From Lutispora sp. (lineage in GTDB: Bacteria; Bacillota; Clostridia; Lutisporales; Lutisporaceae): a stretch of 64,000 nt of DNA. The stretch lies in contig JAQUTA010000002.1 of assembly GCA_028709965.1 (NCBI GenBank), positions 18,622 to 82,621 of the forward strand, given 5' to 3'. This document shows positions 60,746-64,000 of this stretch, piece by piece. The stretch's first letter is position 1; every line of letters starts with the position of its first letter. The notes under the pieces were generated by a model. It saw only the letters and a program-made list of their open reading frames with translations. It had not been told where the DNA came from and searched no databases. The position numbers and the translations under genes were made by a program.

Positions 60746-61972
60746 ATGAAGCTTTTAAATGTAAGTAGAGTTGAAGATGTAAGAAAAAAAATAGATGATG
60801 CGTTTCCCTATTCCTGGGACAAATATGACCAAGTCTCCATTGAGCAAAGTCTGGGAAGAATAGCCTTCGAAGATGTCTTTTCTCCTATTGAGCTGCCTGA
60901 GTTTTCTAAATCTGTAGTAGATGGTTATGCTGTATTATCAAAGGACACCTACGGAGCCGGCGAGAGCATGCCGGTTTTCTTGGACATTGTCGGCCATATG
61001 GACATGGGAAAGGCAGCAAAGGGCAAAGTTGTGAGCTCAACTGCCATATATGTGCCTACAGGCGCCATAATCCCTGAAGGTGCTGACGCAGTTGTTATGA
61101 TAGAGTACGTGGAGAATTTGGATGAGAATACCATCGCTGTTTATGCACCGGTTGCACCAGGTCAAGGCATAATAAAAAAGGGCGATGATGTTAAACAAAA
61201 TGATAAGGTGTTAGTAAAAGGAAAGAAAATAAGATCCAGAGATATTGGAGTATTATCTGCTCTGGGCATTGGATATATAAAGGTGTTTAAAAAGTTGAGG
61301 CTTTCAGTCATATCCACGGGAGATGAGATAGTAAATTCCTTCGGTAAAGTTGGAATCGGTGAAGTAAGAGACATTAACACTCACCTCATTTCTGCCATGG
61401 CAGAAGAATGTGGAGCTGAGGTAAGTCTTAAGCTTCTAGTTCCTGATGATTTTGAGAAACTAAGAGAAGCTATTAATAAGGCTTTAGAGGTCTCTGAGAT
61501 AGTTATACTGTCAGGGGGAAGCTCTGTTGGAGCTAAGGATATGACAGCCAAAGCTATAGAGTCTATGGATGATGGAGAGGTATTCGTCCATGGGGTGGCG
61601 GTTAAGCCGGGAAAGCCTACCATAATAGGGAGAACAGGAGACAAAGCATTGTTTGGCTTACCGGGGCATCCTTCTTCTGCCATGGTCATATTCAAAGTGT
61701 TTGTGGATTATTTAATAAGAAAATATTACTCAACCAGTGAAGACATAATATATATAGAGGCTTTGTGCGGAGAAAATATTCATTCGGCACCGGGCAAAGA
61801 GACCTATCAGCCTGTTGAACTGGAAGAAAAAGATGGAGGCTACGTAGCCATGCCCATCTATGGAAAATCTGCTGCTATTACAACAGTAGCCAAATCCATA
61901 GGCTATATAAAGATATCTGAAAACAAGGAAGGCATTAAAAAGGGCGAAAAGGTTAGAGTGACATTGTTTTAA
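60746..61972 (+). CDS. moeA: Molybdopterin molybdenumtransferase MoeA
   Basis: 408 residues. MoeA N-terminal domains (FSKSVVDGYAV, YVPTGAIIPEGADAVVMIEY), the MogA-like domain (STGDEIV, LSGGSSVGAKDMT, VHGVAVKPGKPT) and a C-terminal beta domain. Inserts Mo or W into adenylated molybdopterin. RBS GAGGTGAAGAG. Pairs with the next gene. Confidence 0.95.
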   Translation: MKLLNVSRVEDVRKKIDDAFPYSWDKYDQVSIEQSLGRIAFEDVFSPIELPEFSKSVVDGYAVLSKDTYGAGESMPVFLDIVGHMDMGKAAKGKVVSSTAIYVPTGAIIPEGADAVVMIEYVENLDENTIAVYAPVAPGQGIIKKGDDVKQNDKVLVKGKKIRSRDIGVLSALGIGYIKVFKKLRLSVISTGDEIVNSFGKVGIGEVRDINTHLISAMAEECGAEVSLKLLVPDDFEKLREAINKALEVSEIVILSGGSSVGAKDMTAKAIESMDDGEVFVHGVAVKPGKPTIIGRTGDKALFGLPGHPSSAMVIFKVFVDYLIRKYYSTSEDIIYIEALCGENIHSAPGKETYQPVELEEKDGGYVAMPIYGKSAAITTVAKSIGYIKISENKEGIKKGEKVRVTLF

Positions 61973-61997
61973 TAATATACAAAAGGGATGGGATACG

Positions 61998-63896
61998 ATG
62001 GATAGAAATTTGTATTTGGAAAATATGGATGTAGATGAGGCTTTGAAGCTTTTTTTGGATAGATCAGGACAAAAACAGCAAACGGAGAAGATTCCTGTCA
62101 TAGGTTCCTTGGGTAGAGTGACAGCAGACCCTGTGTTTGCCATTTATTCTTCTCCCAATTTCAATGCTTCAGCTATGGATGGCATAGCAGTAAAAGCAAA
62201 GGACACCTTTGAAGCCTCTGAAGTGAATCTTGTAATCCTCAAAAAAGAGAATCATTATAAGTATGTAGATACCGGGGATTCCATATCAGATCCTTATGAT
62301 GCGGTAATAATGATAGAAGATATTGCTGAGGCAGGAGAAGATAGAGTAAAGATAATCAGCCCTGCATTTCCCTGGCAGCATATAAGACCTATAGGAGAAG
62401 ACATAGTAGCCAATGAGATGATCATCCCGTCAAATCATATAATACGCCCTGTAGATATTGGAGCTCTGCTATCGGGAGGAATCACTGAGATAGCAGTCTA
62501 TAAAAAGCCCAAGGTGGGAATAATTCCCACAGGCACAGAGATAGTTGAGCCGGGAGAAGAGCTTCGCATTGGAGATATTATTGAATCCAATTCACGCATA
62601 TTCGAAGGTTTGGTCATAGAATACGGAGGAGAGCCCAAAAGATATGCTCCCGTCCCTGATGATTATGAGAAACTGAAAGCTGCACTGAAAAATGCAGCTA
62701 TGGAAAATGATATAGTTGTGATAAATGCGGGTTCCTCTGCAGGTTCAGAGGATTATACCGCCAAGCTTGTTAAGGATTTGGGAGAGCTGATACTCCATGG
62801 TATAGCAACAAAGCCGGGCAAGCCTGCCATATTGGGACTGATACAAGGCAAGCCTGTCATCGGAGTGCCGGGGTACCCTGTATCCGCATGGGTTGTATTT
62901 GAAATATTTGCAAAAGCATTGATAAATAAGTGGTCAGGCAGACCTATAAAAGAAGAAAAGACTGTAGAAGCAGTGCTTTCCAAAAGGATGGTTTCTTCAC
63001 TGAAGAATAAGGAATATGTAAGAATAAAGCTAGGCAAGGTTATGGACAATTTGATTGCCACACCCCTTAATAGAGGTGCCGGTGTCACCATGTCCTTGGT
63101 GAGAGCTGATGGAATACTGGAAATCCCCCAGACTAGTGAAGGCTTTGAAGCAGGAGAAAAAATAAAGGTTAAGCTTCTGAAGGACTTGGAAGATATCCAA
63201 AATACAATAGTATCTATTGGAAGCCATGATCTTATAATGGACATAGCAGGAAATATGATGCATAGGAAAAACTCAGGCTACAACCTTTCCTCAGCTCATG
63301 TAGGAAGCATGGGAGGTATAATGGCCATCCGCAGAGGAGAGGCTCATATAGCACCCATACATCTGTTGGATGAGAAGACTGGAATATATAATATAGAGTA
63401 TATAAAAAAATATCTGAGCAATATAGATATGGCTCTTATCAAAGGTGTAAAAAGAGTTCAAGGCATCATGACAAAGAAGAACAATCCTAAAAGCATTAAA
63501 GGTATCGAGGATTTGATGAGAGAAGATATAGGATTTGTAAATCGTCAGAAAGGTGCGGGCACTAGGATATTGGTAGACTATCTCTTAAAAAAATCCAATC
63601 TTGATGCAGAGAAGATTCGTGGCTACGAGCGAGAAATGACCACCCATATGGCAGTAGCCGCCGCTATAGCATCTGGCACAGCAGATATGGGAGTGGGTGT
63701 ATATTCCGCAGCAAAAGCCATGAACTTGGATTTCATTCCTATAGGAGAAGAAGACTATGATTTTGCAATTCCTAGAGCATTTTTGGGTGAAGATATGATA
63801 GAATTGTTTATAGAAGTTATAATGTCCCAAGAATTCAAAAACTACCTCCAGAGCATGGGTGGATATGGGACGGAAAACACAGGAGAGATAATATAG
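61998..63896 (+). CDS. MoeA fused to a LysR-type/PBP-like substrate-binding domain
   Basis: 632 residues. Residues 1 to about 400 are a second MoeA (NASAMDGIAV, PTGTEIVEPGEEL, NAGSSAGSEDYT, GVPGYPVSAWVV). Residues about 405-632 form a periplasmic-binding-like domain (GSHDLIMDIAG, SAHVGSMGGIMAIRRGEAHIAP, VNRQKGAGTRILVDYLL, GTADMGVGVYSAA) with no signal peptide, so cytoplasmic. Such MoeA-PBP fusions occur in clostridia and archaea. The second domain may bind oxyanion and hand it to MoeA. Two MoeA copies may divide Mo and W. Confidence 0.93.
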   Translation: MDRNLYLENMDVDEALKLFLDRSGQKQQTEKIPVIGSLGRVTADPVFAIYSSPNFNASAMDGIAVKAKDTFEASEVNLVILKKENHYKYVDTGDSISDPYDAVIMIEDIAEAGEDRVKIISPAFPWQHIRPIGEDIVANEMIIPSNHIIRPVDIGALLSGGITEIAVYKKPKVGIIPTGTEIVEPGEELRIGDIIESNSRIFEGLVIEYGGEPKRYAPVPDDYEKLKAALKNAAMENDIVVINAGSSAGSEDYTAKLVKDLGELILHGIATKPGKPAILGLIQGKPVIGVPGYPVSAWVVFEIFAKALINKWSGRPIKEEKTVEAVLSKRMVSSLKNKEYVRIKLGKVMDNLIATPLNRGAGVTMSLVRADGILEIPQTSEGFEAGEKIKVKLLKDLEDIQNTIVSIGSHDLIMDIAGNMMHRKNSGYNLSSAHVGSMGGIMAIRRGEAHIAPIHLLDEKTGIYNIEYIKKYLSNIDMALIKGVKRVQGIMTKKNNPKSIKGIEDLMREDIGFVNRQKGAGTRILVDYLLKKSNLDAEKIRGYEREMTTHMAVAAAIASGTADMGVGVYSAAKAMNLDFIPIGEEDYDFAIPRAFLGEDMIELFIEVIMSQEFKNYLQSMGGYGTENTGEII

Positions 63897-64000
63897 AACT
63901 CAGAACTCAGAACTCAGAGCTCAGGAGTATAGGGCGGCAAGTTCTGGGGAGGGGGACGGAAACCACTGAAAGACACTGAAGGTTGCACTGAATTACACGG
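63896..64000. repeat. Intergenic repeat at the right edge (ACTCAG and ACACGG families)
   Basis: AACTCAGAACTCAGAACTCAGAGCTCAGGAGTATAGGG (unit AACTCAG, four copies in variants), then GGGGGACGGAAACCACTGAAAGAC (unit ACTGAA) and TTACACGG. Shares CTCAGGAGTATAGGG with the copy at 3.25 kb. Confidence 0.7.

Overview
The window reads as one contiguous piece of a low-GC, Gram-positive, strictly anaerobic chromosome, most likely Clostridia in the broad sense. The evidence is AT-rich DNA with strong AGGAGG-type ribosome sites and several TTG/GTG starts, a CIRCE-controlled groESL, a Rex repressor, a selenocysteine formate dehydrogenase, an [FeFe]-hydrogenase, tungstate uptake genes, and sodium-pump subunits. 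I see no rRNA, tRNA, prophage or CRISPR array. The only mobile-element trace is an IS110-type transposase remnant near 37.1 kb.

Layout. 0-7 kb is housekeeping: an amidohydrolase tail, an FMN riboswitch with ribU, the t6A tRNA-modification genes tsaE, a tsaB-rimI fusion and tsaD, and between them an ECF sigma/anti-sigma pair with a bactofilin-like membrane protein. 7.1-9.3 kb is a tail-to-tail type II restriction-modification pair. 9.5-18 kb holds an isocitrate-dehydrogenase-like enzyme with its GntR regulator, an ABC-F protein, Rex, orphan sodium-pump beta and gamma subunits behind a short attenuator leader, a P-loop protein, an OGG-type glycosylase and a DUF554 membrane protein.

18.3-36.8 kb is a catabolic island. 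It has an IclR/KdgR-like regulator with KdgR-like operators, KDPG aldolase, KDG kinase, an IlvD/Edd dehydratase, a 2-hydroxyacid dehydrogenase, two SDRs, two paired NodB-fold (allantoinase/cyclic-imidase-like) hydrolases, a DUF885-like metalloprotein, and two complete ABC importers (polar-amino-acid type and Liv type). I infer uptake of an amide- or ureide-linked sugar acid, removal of nitrogen, and flow through 2-keto-3-deoxygluconate into pyruvate and glyceraldehyde-3-phosphate. The substrate is unknown.

37.3-43.4 kb is a metallocluster-assembly group: an IscU/NifU scaffold, a glutamate-synthase-like FMN protein, a Cys-rich MerR regulator, an Mrp ATPase, two MinD-type ATPases with ferredoxin inserts, and two NifX/orange-protein-like proteins. 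It resembles the orp cluster of Desulfovibrio. 43.5-46.5 kb is a YtxH/DUF948 pair followed by groESL.

46.6-63.9 kb is a molybdenum/tungsten and formate/hydrogen module: moaC, a mogA/moaB gene, a Moco/Tuco-type riboswitch, an HndD-type hydrogenase subunit, an ECF S component, an iron-sulfur protein resembling the FDH N-terminus, selenocysteine FDH, mobA, fdhD, a beta carbonic anhydrase, a formate channel, a second Moco/Tuco-type riboswitch, tupBCA (the binding protein carries an SH3 domain), moeA and a moeA-binding-protein fusion. Together these import and insert W/Mo, make the FDH, and connect formate, CO2/bicarbonate and H2. No NuoF/NuoE-type flavoprotein partner is in the window.

Several families of intergenic repeats are scattered through the window. 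One of them supplies the C-terminus of a MinD-type ATPase.
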